This document shows positions 1 through 7,835 of a stretch of 64,000 nucleotides of DNA, in pieces. Source of the stretch: a candidate division FCPU426 bacterium (GTDB lineage: Bacteria > Oederibacteriota > Muellerivitia > Muellerivitales > Muellerivitaceae); assembly GCA_027452205.1 (NCBI GenBank), contig DAIDGV010000002.1, forward strand, positions 30,759 to 94,758, in the 5' to 3' direction. The notes beneath the pieces are model-generated. The model was not told the origin of the DNA, made no database searches, and saw only the letters and a list, made by a program, of their open reading frames with translations. Each line of letters begins with the position of its first letter. Within the stretch, counting starts at the first letter, position 1. The position numbers were made by a program, and so were the translations under genes.

Positions 1-313
1 CAACTTCGGCGTTGTCGCTTTTACGGTGACCGGTTTTCTTTTGGGCATCATTTATTTTTTCTCGTTCTATCAATGGTTCCAGAACGCCCGGGAAATAACG
101 AAGGTCTGGAAGCGGCGTATGACCTATGTGGCTATCCTGTTGGCGCTGGCGTTCCTTTCCCATTGGGCCATCAAGGGTGTGCTGTGGGTGGCCACTTGGA
201 TGGGGAACACTTACGGGATCTCTTTTTGGTTCTTCGTGGGTTTCATCCTGAGCGGCTTCGTTCTCTATACCAAAGACAGGCTTTTGAGCGGTTTAAAAAA
301 TCTCTTCGTTTAG
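1..313 (+). CDS. C-terminal part of an unrecognised membrane protein (5' end outside window)
   Basis: The reading frame is open from the first bases of the window to a TAG at 311-313. A GTG at 26 is possible but has no ribosome binding site, and in-frame codons continue upstream of it, so the gene probably begins outside the window. The visible part holds about three hydrophobic segments (around FLLGIIYFFSFY, YVAILLALAFLSHWAIKGVL and ISFWFFVGFILSGFVLY) separated by short basic loops (WKRRM), which is typical of an inner-membrane protein. I do not recognise the family and infer no function. Confidence 0.6.
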   Translation, partial: NFGVVAFTVTGFLLGIIYFFSFYQWFQNAREITKVWKRRMTYVAILLALAFLSHWAIKGVLWVATWMGNTYGISFWFFVGFILSGFVLYTKDRLLSGLKNLFV

Positions 314-392
314 CTGGAATAAAAAGTATTCCTGGGTTGGACGCGAATTGGGATATCCTTTGTTAGACACAAACATCAGCAAGGGGGCTTCT

Positions 393-1553
393 GTGATCGC
401 TCGAAAACCTATCTTTCTTTTGTCCTTCTTATCATTGGTCACCTTTGCCTTCGCGGTCCTCGTTCAATCTTGCGGCAGCAATCCTGCCGCGCCTTCCAAC
501 GCGCCTACAGCTACGCCCACTATTACCAGTATGCCAACGCCTTCGTGGCATTTAGTGGGCGGCGCGGGGTTCGCGGGACAGGCGAATTTTGTCCAGCTGG
601 CCTTTAATGGCTCGGCACCTTATGTAGCTTTTCAGGATGCGTCCAATAGCTATAAAGCGACGGTAATGCAATTCAATGGGAGTAGTTGGGCGGCGGTAGG
701 TGGCGCGGGTTTTTCGTCGGGCGCGGTCTCTTTTCTTTCTTTTGTCGTCAACAGTGGCACGCCTTATTTGCTTTATGAGGACGTTAGCGCCAGCAATAAG
801 GCTACCTTGATGCAATACCAAAGTGGAAACTGGACGACAGTGGGCGGCGCGGGTTTTTCGTCGGGCGCGGTCAATTCCAACACCCTGGCTTTTAGCGGTA
901 CAACGCCTTATGTAGCGTTCCAAGATGGAAGCCAAAGTTATAAAGATACGGTCATGGAATATACGAGCGGAAATTGGTCCTTGGTGGGCAGCGCGGGATT
1001 TACAGCGAATTTTGGTTATTATCCTTCGCTGGCGATCTACGGCGGCACTCCCTATTTGGCTTATCAAGATTTCGCGAATAGTAATTTAGGGGCGTTGCAG
1101 CAATATACGGGAACGGGCGGCACGGGCTGGGCCGCTGTGGGGAGCGCTGATTTTTCGTCGAGCTCCGCTAACTTCACTTCTTTACTTTTTAACGGGTCTA
1201 CGCCCTTGGTGGCTTTCGAGGATGGCGCGAATAGCAGTAAAGCCAGTGTGATGCAATATAGTTCGGGCGCTTGGTCTTATTTGGGCAGCGCGGGTTTTTC
1301 TGCGGGCCAAGCCCAGTCACTTTCATTCATGCTGAATGGCAGTACGCCCTATTTAGCCTTCGAGGATGGCGGCAATGGGAATAAAGCCACGGTGATGAAA
1401 TACAGCGGCAGTAGTTGGTCGACCGTGGGTAATGCCGGTTTTTCACCCGGAACGGCATCTTCTCTTTCGCTGGCTTTCAACGGGAGCACCCCCTATGTGG
1501 CCTTTGTGGACGCGGCTAACGGCAGCAACGTCACGGTCATGGAATATTACTGA
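393..1553 (+). CDS. Lipoprotein with seven ~47-residue repeats, probable seven-bladed beta-propeller
   Basis: The chosen start is the GTG at 393, preceded by AAGGGGG at 381-387; the upstream ATG at 348 has no such site. The N-terminus is a lipoprotein signal peptide (basic VIARK, hydrophobic stretch, lipobox LVQSC with Cys at about residue 27). A short Pro/Thr/Ala linker follows, then seven tandem repeats to the C-terminus. Each runs W-x-x-VG-x-AGF, then a hydrophobic strand, then TPYVAFxD, then KATVMxY. Seven copies of about 47 residues would close a seven-bladed propeller. Each copy pairs a short WxxVG strand with an AFxD strand, as in sialidase/Kelch-like blades. The ligand or enzymatic role is unknown; the protein should sit lipid-anchored in the periplasm or outer membrane. 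The signal and repeats are direct observations; the propeller fold is inference. Confidence 0.75.
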   Translation: MIARKPIFLLSFLSLVTFAFAVLVQSCGSNPAAPSNAPTATPTITSMPTPSWHLVGGAGFAGQANFVQLAFNGSAPYVAFQDASNSYKATVMQFNGSSWAAVGGAGFSSGAVSFLSFVVNSGTPYLLYEDVSASNKATLMQYQSGNWTTVGGAGFSSGAVNSNTLAFSGTTPYVAFQDGSQSYKDTVMEYTSGNWSLVGSAGFTANFGYYPSLAIYGGTPYLAYQDFANSNLGALQQYTGTGGTGWAAVGSADFSSSSANFTSLLFNGSTPLVAFEDGANSSKASVMQYSSGAWSYLGSAGFSAGQAQSLSFMLNGSTPYLAFEDGGNGNKATVMKYSGSSWSTVGNAGFSPGTASSLSLAFNGSTPYVAFVDAANGSNVTVMEYY

Positions 1554-1572
1554 TAAATCCACCGTTCCATTG

Positions 1573-1597
1573 ACAGCCTTAAGGCTAGTTTTTTTCG
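1573..1597 (+). terminator. Short intrinsic terminator after the propeller lipoprotein gene
   Basis: AGCC-TTAA-GGCT (1575-1586) forms a short hairpin followed by a run of seven T residues from about 1589. It lies 20 bases after the lipoprotein stop codon and before hisI. The stem is only 4 to 6 bp, so it may be weak. Confidence 0.45.
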
Positions 1598-1642
1598 AGC
1601 GAAAACATTAAGTTAGGCGTCACTTATTTTATGGAGGCAGTC

Positions 1643-2029
1643 ATGGGCTGGATCGACACTTTAAAATTCCAAGAGGACGGGTTGATCCCCGTCATCGCAC
1701 AAGACGAAAAGACCGGCGAGGTGCTGATGTTCGCTTTTGCCAACCGGGAAGCTCTCGAACACACGATCCAGACCGGGAATGTCACCTATTGGAGCCGCAG
1801 CCGCAAAAAGCTCTGGAAAAAGGGCGAGGAATCGGGAAATGTGCAGAAGTTGAAGGGCCTTTATACCGATTGCGATAAGGATGTGGTTCTGGTAAAAATA
1901 GAACAAGTCGGCGGGGCGGCTTGCCACACGGGCAAGAAGTCCTGCTTCTTCAATGAACTGTCGGGTGATAACTGGAAGGAAGTGGGTGTCCAGGTATTCG
2001 ATCCCGAAAAGGTCTACGGTCACAAATGA
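1643..2029 (+). CDS. hisI: Phosphoribosyl-AMP cyclohydrolase (monofunctional HisI)
   Basis: Opens the ring of phosphoribosyl-AMP in the third step of histidine biosynthesis (cytoplasmic, Zn/Mg-dependent). The family signature is complete: TGEVLMFAFANREAL, TYWSRSRKKLWKKGEESGN, the metal-binding DCDKD, and ACHTGKKSCF carrying the conserved zinc cysteines. Length is about 128 residues, normal for a stand-alone HisI without the HisE pyrophosphohydrolase domain. The ATG at 1643 is preferred over the one at 1631 because GGAGG at 1633-1637 lies five bases before it. It stands just upstream of trpE and trpG on the same strand rather than in a his operon; both pathways consume PRPP. Identification is firm; joint transcription with trpEG is inference. 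Confidence 0.95.
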   Translation: MGWIDTLKFQEDGLIPVIAQDEKTGEVLMFAFANREALEHTIQTGNVTYWSRSRKKLWKKGEESGNVQKLKGLYTDCDKDVVLVKIEQVGGAACHTGKKSCFFNELSGDNWKEVGVQVFDPEKVYGHK

Positions 2030-2046
2030 AGTCTTCGATGAGTCTC

Positions 2047-2116
2047 AATTTGAGCCATTGGCGTCCCTCCGCTTGGCGTTAACACGCCCGGAAAGATGCT
2101 GCCGTTCGCTCAAATT
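2047..2116 (+). promoter_or_regulatory. Inverted repeat in the trpE leader
   Basis: AATTTGAGC (2047-2055) and GCTCAAATT (2108-2116) are perfect 9-base complements enclosing a GC-rich 52-base loop, ending just before the trpE ribosome binding site (AAGGAGA, 2124-2130). I see no U-tract and no leader peptide with Trp codons, so classic attenuation is not supported. It may simply be mRNA secondary structure or a protein-binding site. Confidence 0.3.
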
Positions 2117-2134
2117 TAACTCTAAGGAGAACTC

Positions 2135-3736
2135 ATGAAAACCGCTTCTGTTTCCCCCTCGTTCGAAGTCTTCGCGCAATACGCTAAAACCTATAACCGC
2201 ATCCCGGTGTCGCTGGTTTTCCAGTCCGACCTGGAAACGCCCTTGTCGGTCTATTTAAAGCTGGCAAAAGGACCCAACGGCTTCCTGCTGGAAAGCGTGG
2301 AAAAGCATGAATTGGTGGCCCGTTATTCCATCGTGGGTTTCGAACCCTCGGGCGTTTATGAGGCCAAGGGCCAAACCCTGACCCTGACCGAGGGGAAGAA
2401 AAAGACCCGGGTCCAAACCCCGAATCCTTTGAGTGTCATCAAAGAAAGGGCCTTGGCCATCCGCCAAGCTCCCCTGGAAGGGGCGACCGGGTTCCTGGGC
2501 GGTTTTGTGGGTTACCTAGCCTATGACTCGGTGCGCTATTTCGAGAAGCTGCCTTCCACCAAGCCGGATGTGCTTCAATTACCCGACCTTTACCTGCTGG
2601 TGACCGACCATTTGGCGCTTTTCGATCATTTGAAGCGAACTCTGCGATTGATTGTCAACGTCCCTATCGATCCCAAGACCAACTTGAAGAAGGCTTATGA
2701 CCAGGCGGTCAAGGAATTGATCCGTTTGACCAAAGCTTTGGAAAAACCGGTCAAGGGCGTGGCGGAGATCCCGGTGACGCCGCTGGTCAAGCCCGGAGCC
2801 AATGACCTGTTCGGATTCAAGGCCAACCAAACCCAGTCTGATTACGAGGGCATGGTCACGAAGTCCAAGGAATACATCAAAGCGGGCGACATCATCCAGG
2901 TGGTGGGTTCGCTGCGTTTTGAAAAAACGGTGACGACGGACGCGGTCACTTTGTACCGGGTCCTACGCCGACTGAATCCATCGCCCTATATGTACCTGCT
3001 CAAGTTGAATGGTTTGGAGATCGTCGGATCCTCACCGGAAATGATGATCAAGGTCCAGAACGGTATCGTGGAAACCCGTCCCATCGCGGGCAGCCGCCCC
3101 CGGGGCAAGAATCCGGAAGAAGACATCGCTTTGAGCGATGAACTTTTAAAAGACGAAAAAGAACTGGCCGAGCATGTCATGCTGGTGGACCTTGCCCGAA
3201 ACGACCTGGGCCGGGTCTGCGATTACGGCACGGTGAAAGTGAACCAATTCAAACGGGTCGAGCGCTATTCGCACATCATGCATATCGTTTCCGATGTGAC
3301 GGGCCAGCTTAAAAAGGGCCAGACCGCTTATGACGCTTTCCAATCCTGCTTCCCGGCGGGCACTTTGTCGGGCGCGCCCAAGATCCGGGCGATGGAGATC
3401 ATCGAGGAACTGGAACCTTCCCATCGCGGCGCTTATGGCGGTGCCATTACCGCTTTCGGTTATGACGGCAATATGGATTCGGCCATTACCATCCGCACGG
3501 CGGTCCTGAAAAAGAAGGGTAAGAAGGTCAGTGCCTATGTTCAGGCCGGAGCCGGGCTAGTGGCGGATTCGGTGCCAGCCACTGAATATATTGAATGTTG
3601 CAATAAGGCCCGGGCGGTCTTGATGGCTATTTTCGAAGCTGAGAAGGTGACTCAAAGGGAAGCAGCCCCTAAGACTCGCTTCGCTCGCACGGGGCCGAAC
3701 GCAAAATCAAAACGGCGTTCGGGAGGATGCAAATGA
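2135..3736 (+). CDS. trpE: Anthranilate synthase component I (chorismate-binding subunit)
   Basis: Converts chorismate to anthranilate, the first committed step of tryptophan synthesis, using ammonia supplied by TrpG. Near the N-terminus is the LLES-type motif ([11 protein letters not shown]), part of the tryptophan feedback site. The C-terminal chorismate-binding domain shows [47 protein letters not shown] and [12 protein letters not shown]. The start is the ATG at 2135 behind AAGGAGA. The protein is 533 residues, slightly long, because it ends in a basic low-complexity tail of about 30 residues (KTRFAR ... [10 protein letters not shown]) after the usual family end. Its stop codon overlaps the trpG start (ATGA at 3733-3736), indicating translational coupling. 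Confidence 0.97.
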   Translation: MKTASVSPSFEVFAQYAKTYNRIPVSLVFQSDLETPLSVYLKLAKGPNGFLLESVEKHELVARYSIVGFEPSGVYEAKGQTLTLTEGKKKTRVQTPNPLSVIKERALAIRQAPLEGATGFLGGFVGYLAYDSVRYFEKLPSTKPDVLQLPDLYLLVTDHLALFDHLKRTLRLIVNVPIDPKTNLKKAYDQAVKELIRLTKALEKPVKGVAEIPVTPLVKPGANDLFGFKANQTQSDYEGMVTKSKEYIKAGDIIQVVGSLRFEKTVTTDAVTLYRVLRRLNPSPYMYLLKLNGLEIVGSSPEMMIKVQNGIVETRPIAGSRPRGKNPEEDIALSDELLKDEKELAEHVMLVDLARNDLGRVCDYGTVKVNQFKRVERYSHIMHIVSDVTGQLKKGQTAYDAFQSCFPAGTLSGAPKIRAMEIIEELEPSHRGAYGGAITAFGYDGNMDSAITIRTAVLKKKGKKVSAYVQAGAGLVADSVPATEYIECCNKARAVLMAIFEAEKVTQREAAPKTRFARTGPNAKSKRRSGGCK

Positions 3737-4296
3737 TCCTCGTTATCGATAATTACGATTCCTTCACTTACAACATCGTCCAATACTTGGGTGAACTGGG
3801 CGCGGACATTCAAGTGGTCCGCAATGATGAGGTGACCGTCGAGGACATCCTTAAAAAGAAACCGGACCAAGTCCTTATCTCGCCGGGACCTTGCTCGCCC
3901 AAAGAAGCGGGCATCTCGGTGGAGGTCATCAAGCAATTGGCGGGTAAAGTGCCCATTTTGGGCGTTTGTCTGGGTCACCAAAGCATTGGCTACGCTTTTG
4001 GCGGGGAGATCGTCCGCGCCAAGAACCTGATGCATGGCAAGACCAGCCTGATCACCCACGACGGTCAGGGCGTTTTCAAAGGCCTGCCGAACCCTTTCCG
4101 GGCGACCCGATACCATTCCCTGGTCATCAACAAGGATAAATTGCCTTCGGAGCTCATTGTGACCGCTACCAGCGAGGATGGCGAGATCATGGGTGTTCGC
4201 CATAAGACCCTGCCCATTGAAGGGGTCCAGTTCCATCCCGAATCCATCCTGACGGAGTCGGGTAAGACTTTACTGGGCAATTTCCTGAAGTCGTGA
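3733..4296 (+). CDS. trpG: Anthranilate synthase component II (glutamine amidotransferase)
   Basis: Class I glutamine amidotransferase that hydrolyses glutamine and channels ammonia to TrpE. It begins [14 protein letters not shown], the characteristic TrpG/PabA N-terminus. The oxyanion region ISPGPCSP, the nucleophile elbow GVCLGHQ (catalytic Cys) and the GVQFHPES segment (catalytic His and Glu) are intact. Length of 187 residues is normal. The ATG at 3733 is chosen over the one at 3727 because it overlaps the trpE TGA and lies six bases after GGGAGG (3721-3726). It could also serve PabB in folate synthesis, as TrpG does in some bacteria. No trpD, trpC, trpF or trpBA follows within the window. 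Confidence 0.96.
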   Translation: MILVIDNYDSFTYNIVQYLGELGADIQVVRNDEVTVEDILKKKPDQVLISPGPCSPKEAGISVEVIKQLAGKVPILGVCLGHQSIGYAFGGEIVRAKNLMHGKTSLITHDGQGVFKGLPNPFRATRYHSLVINKDKLPSELIVTATSEDGEIMGVRHKTLPIEGVQFHPESILTESGKTLLGNFLKS

Positions 4297-4600
4297 ACGG
4301 CTTATTAGCCACGGATGCATGGGATGAGGAAAACCCGTAGTATAAAAATATTCAAACCGCGACTTTCGCCTGATCCAGCAAGGGTTTCCAATCGTTTTTG
4401 ACACGGAAATACACGTTCGAGAGATTTCCCAACCTCGATTTCCTTAAGATTTTTCTTTCCAAACTTCCAACGTTGTCTTCGGGCCGGGGAAAGGGAATGA
4501 CGTTACCGATCCCCTGGTGGCAAAGCCGAAACAAAGGTTTTTAATTTCCACAAAAATAAAAATAGGTAAGATGGCCCGATGAAACTTGGGAGAAAATCGA
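4297..4600. other. Intergenic stretch without a convincing gene
   Basis: This 300-base gap separates trpG from the small gene at 4601. Only short overlapping minus-strand frames of about 60 codons are present (4352-4534 and 4444-4638), with no ribosome binding site and no recognised domain. They may be remnants of a decayed gene. No strong terminator, RNA gene or operator was seen. Confidence 0.5.
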
Positions 4601-4879
4601 GTGGAAAAATTCAAAGTTATTCTTGATGAAGAGGCCACGGAAGGTTTTACGGAATTGTCAAAAAGTCCTGTTTTTGGGGAACTTGTTAAACGTTATTTGA
4701 AAGAGCTTTATGATTTTCCGCCGGAAGCGTGGGGTGATGTACACCGCAAGGAAGGACAGAGTTATTTTAAGTCGGATAACCATATGATTTTTGACATTCA
4801 GGGAAAGATGCTTTGCGACGAACGGGGCCATGTTTATGGGGTTAAAATCACCCGTTTCCGGTTGCGGCGGAAGATTTAG
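4601..4879 (+). CDS. Small protein, possible RelE/ParE-like toxin of a two-gene module
   Basis: A 92-residue protein from a GTG at 4601, seven bases after GGGAGA (4588-4593). It opens VEKFKVILDEEATEGFTEL, resembling the first strand-helix of RelE/ParE toxins. It ends with hydrophobic strands and a basic tail (NHMIFDIQGK ... VYGVKITRFRLRRKI), a layout also typical of that fold, whose basic C-terminal residues contact RNA or gyrase. The catalytic residues of RelE are too variable to confirm by eye. It is followed after 67 bases by a small ribbon-helix-helix-like gene, the usual partner type, although toxin-first order with a second promoter is less common. The family call is inference; it could be an unrelated DUF. 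Confidence 0.4.
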   Translation: MEKFKVILDEEATEGFTELSKSPVFGELVKRYLKELYDFPPEAWGDVHRKEGQSYFKSDNHMIFDIQGKMLCDERGHVYGVKITRFRLRRKI

Positions 4880-4903
4880 AAGCATACAAAAAGATTCTTT
4901 TTG

Positions 4904-4912
4904 TGGTATAGT
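4904..4912 (+). promoter_or_regulatory. Extended -10 promoter before the putative antitoxin gene
   Basis: TGGTATAGT (4904-4912) fits an extended -10 box (TG-n-TATAAT, one mismatch). The candidate -35 position (ATACAA) is poor, as is common for extended -10 promoters. It lies about 35 bases before the ATG at 4947 and would give that gene transcription independent of the gene at 4601. Confidence 0.45.
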
Positions 4913-4946
4913 GAACACGGATTTACCGGAAGAAAAAGGGGGTACT

Positions 4947-5270
4947 ATGGCAAGCGTTATCAGTTACAGGCCCGCGCTGGGCAAAAATAAACTCGAAAAA
5001 TTGGTTAAAGGCAAACTCCATTACAAGAACCTGAATCAGTTTATTGACCATGCCGTAAACAAGACTTTACACGAAGAAATGCACGAAAACCCCATAGCTA
5101 AGAAGATAGCCCTTGAGGTGGAAAGGGCTGTTTATAAATACGTTCCCTTGAAATTTGTAAAACCCACCCCTAAAGAGGTCAAGGATATCGAGATGGCAGT
5201 TAAACGCACGGACAAAAGTGGCAAGTGGACTTCAGCTGAAGACTTGATCAAGAAACACAACGTTCGATAG
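4947..5270 (+). CDS. Small protein with ribbon-helix-helix-like N-terminus, possible antitoxin
   Basis: A 107-residue protein starting at the ATG at 4947 after an AGGGGG ribosome binding site; the frame is open further upstream but only this start has one. The segment SVISYRPALGKNKLEKLVKG followed by LHYKNLNQFIDHAVNKTLHEE reads like a short strand followed by two helices, as in Arc/MetJ-type DNA-binding domains. The C-terminal half is charged and helical (TPKEVKDIEMAVKR ... SAEDLIKKHNVR), as expected for a toxin-neutralising tail. A promoter of its own and a strong terminator after it support a compact module with the gene at 4601. No DNA-binding residue can be verified by eye, so antitoxin is a working label. 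Confidence 0.45.
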   Translation: MASVISYRPALGKNKLEKLVKGKLHYKNLNQFIDHAVNKTLHEEMHENPIAKKIALEVERAVYKYVPLKFVKPTPKEVKDIEMAVKRTDKSGKWTSAEDLIKKHNVR

Positions 5271-5317
5271 TTATACCTAAGAGAAACTCAGTTAAGGTTT
5301 GTTCGTCGCTGATCTTT

Positions 5318-5346
5318 AAAGGCCCCTTTTGGGGCCTTTTTTGTTT
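5318..5346 (+). terminator. Strong rho-independent terminator
   Basis: AAAGGCCCC (5318-5326), a TTTT loop, then GGGGCCTTT (5331-5339) make a perfect 9-bp stem followed by a T-rich tract. It ends the transcript of the small two-gene module 48 bases after its last stop codon. Confidence 0.9.
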
Positions 5347-5427
5347 TGGATATAAGTCGTGGCAGGTGTTATTGGGGCCTAAAATATGACCACTGTTTGG
5401 GATGGAGAAGTAAAAAGGGCTTACTGA

Positions 5428-5739
5428 ATGAACCTTGGAACTTTAGCCAAAACTCGCTCCCGTGAAGGCAGGGCAACGTTTTCGGGAGATTTTTCATTTT
5501 TTTCTGATCAAACAGTTGAGGAAAACCGCATGGTGGCCGTCGGGGACGACGACCCGGGCGTGTTGCAGACCAACGAGGGTGATGTGCACTTCGTGTACAA
5601 CGACCAAGGCACCCGTGTGTTCAAGATCCAGGGCGGCAACGTGAACGTGTACGTGAACCAGTTCTACACGCTACAGAACCTGCAAAGTGACCCCTTAGGG
5701 TGTAAATATTCAGCCCGCTGTTTTTGGGTCGTAAGTTAA
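5428..5739 (+). pseudogene. RHS/YD-repeat protein fragment (C-terminal portion of the core)
   Basis: The middle of this frame, from about 5515 to 5690, reads EENRMVAVGDDDPG, then DVHFVYNDQGTRVFKIQGG and VNVYVNQFYTL. This is the style of RHS/YD-repeat proteins, whose repeats contain Y(D/N)xxGxR and wrap a toxin or polymer as a beta-cage. Neither a signal, an upstream repeat array nor a C-terminal toxin is attached, and the frame soon leaves RHS-like sequence and stops. The missing preceding part (ending with an EWD-type segment) is found about 1 kb downstream at 6268-6786, so the original gene has been broken and its pieces reordered or duplicated. Confidence 0.6.
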
Positions 5740-6060
5740 AAAATAATGCGGCTGTATACGTTGGAAGGCCAAAAGGCTTATTTCCCAATGGGAAGTCAGG
5801 TTTTTAGCTTTCGAGAGTGGTGTGAAATAAGGCTTTAGTATGGTTTGGAGACCTGACTTCACACTTTTGAGGGCTTGAGGTTGTTTCGCTCTTTGACAGG
5901 TGAAATAAGACAAGGCTAGGCCCCTGGGTACCGTCCCAGGGGCTTAGATCATAGGGTTTCAAAAACCCTTATTTTTTGAGGTCGGAGACCGACCTTTGTT
6001 TTTAAGGCTTTTTTGAAGATTTTGACCCAGAAAGTTACGGGCCGGAACTTTTGAACCCCG

Positions 6061-6083
6061 GTTTTACCAACCGTTGGTAAAAC
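6061..6083. repeat. Palindrome copy 1 (TTACCAACCGTTGGTAA core)
   Basis: A perfect inverted repeat with 11-bp arms around a single C. The 20-base core TTACCAACCGTTGGTAAAAC (6064-6083) recurs exactly at 6137-6156, 73 bases further on, about seven helical turns. The size and symmetry suit a homodimeric repressor site, but no adjacent regulator gene is visible. Confidence 0.6.
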
Positions 6084-6136
6084 CATCGCCCTCAAAGCCT
6101 TACTTTTAGAGAATCTCTAAAAATCATCCTCAGGTC

Positions 6137-6156
6137 TTACCAACCGTTGGTAAAAC
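6137..6156. repeat. Palindrome copy 2 (TTACCAACCGTTGGTAA core)
   Basis: Second exact copy of the 20-base core seen at 6064-6083. The symmetric part spans 6137-6153. The flanks differ, so the core, not a longer duplication, is what is conserved. Confidence 0.6.
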
Positions 6157-6267
6157 TAACCCCTCTCACGTCCAATTCTTTCCAGACTCTGGCCGAAATT
6201 GGACGCAAGACCGGGGTAATTGTCGGAGACTCCGACAAGCAAAATAAGGGAATTTGGAGTGTTTTGA

Positions 6268-6786
6268 CAGGGCCTGGGCCAAAGGCGCCGAAACAGCCTG
6301 CCCGTACCTGAATTGACGGCCTTGCAGGCGCCCATCCAGCAGACCTTTACCTACGACAAGTTGTACCGCCTGACCAGCGCCACCGGTTTTGTGCCGGGCT
6401 GCTACGACCCCGACGACGGCCAGCTGATCGACGCCCAGTACAACCTGGCGATGAGCTACGACAACATCCACAACATCACCAACAAGACCCAGACGGTCTG
6501 GCGCAAGAACCATGACGGAACGGTGGACTTCGACTCCGACAATATCGACCCGACGCTGACCTATAACTGGAACTACAGCTATACCAGCGCCCATCCGCAC
6601 GCGCCCACGCAGATCGCCTATACGGGCAATCCGTCGTAAGGCCGTAACTTCCTCTATGACCTGAACGGCAACCAGTTGGGTTATGACACCTTCTTCGCCC
6701 CGGGCAGCCATAGCTATGGCGTGGGACCGGACCGGAATATCATTAAGGATGAATGGGATCCGACGAAAGACCGGTTTAGGTTTTAG
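6268..6786 (+). pseudogene. RHS/YD-repeat protein fragment with internal stop
   Basis: In one frame the sequence reads QQTFTYDKLYRLTSATG, then LAMSYDNIHNITNKTQTVWRKN, DNIDPTLTYNWNYSYTSAHP and TQIAYTGNPS. It meets a TAA at 6637-6639 and resumes in the same frame with GRNFLYDLNGNQLGYDT and RNIIKDEWDPTKDR before a final stop near 6784. FTYDxLYRLTSA and LYDLNGNQ are hallmark YD-repeat sequences. The internal stop, absent start and missing flanks mark a pseudogene. Its end (EWD) would join naturally to the beginning of the fragment at about 5515 (EENRMVAV), so the two pieces are parts of one ancestral RHS gene in inverted order. Amplification and decay of this kind is common in RHS loci. Confidence 0.7.
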
Positions 6787-6904
6787 CCATCTGTGTGAAT
6801 CCCGTGTATTTGTGGCAAAAATAGAGGTTCTGGCCTCTGTGGTAAAGGTTTCCTCTGAAACCCCTTCTTGTTAAACTGTTCGCCACACTTTTCCAGGAGA
6901 TTTC

Positions 6905-7804
6905 ATGAAACACCTTCTCGCGGTCCTCATCCTTATCTTGCTGGTCCCCGGTTGGGCGGGGGCGGTCTCCAATGAAGAGTGGCTCTACGCCCGGGAGATC
7001 GGTCAAAGATGGGTCGAGGAACACAACGCCAAACTACCGGACCTGGTGAAAAAAGCCTCGCGGTTGGTCTCTAAAGAAGGCAACCAACTAGTGGTGCCTT
7101 CCAAGGGTTTGAAGGAACTCGCCAAAAAAAGCCTGGATGTGGACAATGCGTCGAACTACGGCATCCCGTCCCAGGTCGTTAACGCCAAGGGCGTGACTGT
7201 CGGTTTGATGAAGCTTTACCGCACCGACGTGACGTTCGTTCCCGGCGGAGAGTTGGAACTTTACACCGCCGATTACTATGACGAATTGGCCCCGATCCAC
7301 GCGGTCTCGGACCTCTATATCCATATCGGTCTCAAGTACATGCCCTTTTTCCACAGCGAAGGTTACGCCCACGGTATCCGGGTGTTTTGGATGGATGGGA
7401 CCGAGAAAGAGACCCCGGTCTTTTTTGAGGTGGGACAATATGGCGGCGGGGTGCGGGTGGATAAGACCCTGTACACGTTGGACAAGAATAAGGTCGCCGG
7501 GCTTCCCCAGATGCTTTTCGACAGTCCCGAAAAGATCGATCCGCAGGATATGATCCAGAAAAAGCTCAGTTGGTCGGTCTGGCTGGCCGGAGAGACCTCT
7601 TACCGGGACTTGGCGGGGGACGATACTTTGGAGATCGTGAACGTGACCCGGGCGGTCTATCCGGACGACCTGAAGGTGAAGTTGGCGAAAAAATATTGGT
7701 TCGTGAACACCGACTATACCCATTCGTTCCGGAAGACCGTGTCGGTCTATCGGTGGAACGATAAAAAACAAGCGCTCGACGATCTGGGTGACTTCTATTA
7801 CTGA
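6905..7804 (+). CDS. Secreted protein of unknown function
   Basis: A 299-residue protein with a clear Sec signal peptide (MKHLLAVLILILLVPGWAGA, cleavage after AGA) and an AGGAGA ribosome binding site just before the ATG at 6905. The mature part is soluble, mixed alpha/beta, with strand-rich segments (VTVGLMKLYRTDVTFVPGG, YIHIGLKYMPFF, GIRVFWMDG) and no further membrane helix or lipobox. I do not recognise a domain. It is followed 31 bases later by the 3D-domain lipoprotein on the same strand, so the two may be co-transcribed. Periplasmic location is the only inference I would make. Confidence 0.7.
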   Translation: MKHLLAVLILILLVPGWAGAVSNEEWLYAREIGQRWVEEHNAKLPDLVKKASRLVSKEGNQLVVPSKGLKELAKKSLDVDNASNYGIPSQVVNAKGVTVGLMKLYRTDVTFVPGGELELYTADYYDELAPIHAVSDLYIHIGLKYMPFFHSEGYAHGIRVFWMDGTEKETPVFFEVGQYGGGVRVDKTLYTLDKNKVAGLPQMLFDSPEKIDPQDMIQKKLSWSVWLAGETSYRDLAGDDTLEIVNVTRAVYPDDLKVKLAKKYWFVNTDYTHSFRKTVSVYRWNDKKQALDDLGDFYY

Positions 7805-7835
7805 TACTGATCTTTTTGTCCTTTAGAGTTCTCCA

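Larger units (their letters stand above)
5792..6238. repeat. Hairpin-dense non-coding island (seven perfect inverted repeats)
   Basis: Seven inverted repeats with perfect arms lie in about 450 bases. They are GAAGTCAGGT/ACCTGACTTC (5792-5801 with 5851-5860), GCCCCTGGG/CCCAGGGGC (5920-5943), AGGTCGG/CCGACCT (5979-5995), an 11-bp palindrome at 6061-6083, TTTTAGAGA/TCTCTAAAA (6104-6122), a second copy of the 6061 palindrome at 6137-6153, and TTGTCGGAG/CTCCGACAA (6220-6238). Four of them have a single unpaired centre base. None is followed by a clear U-tract, so most are not standard terminators. The sequence is AT-richer than its neighbours and carries no plausible gene. It separates two RHS fragments. 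Confidence 0.7.

Noticed and set aside
2030..2134. Trp attenuator before trpE
   Set aside because: No leader peptide with consecutive Trp codons and no U-tract after the inverted repeat.
4352..4638. Two overlapping small minus-strand frames
   Set aside because: About 60 codons each, no ribosome binding site, no recognised family. Possibly remnants, noted only as intergenic.
5792..6238. Integron attC sites or an integrase-linked cassette
   Set aside because: The hairpins lack paired core sites of attC type, differ in sequence from one another, and no integrase gene is present.
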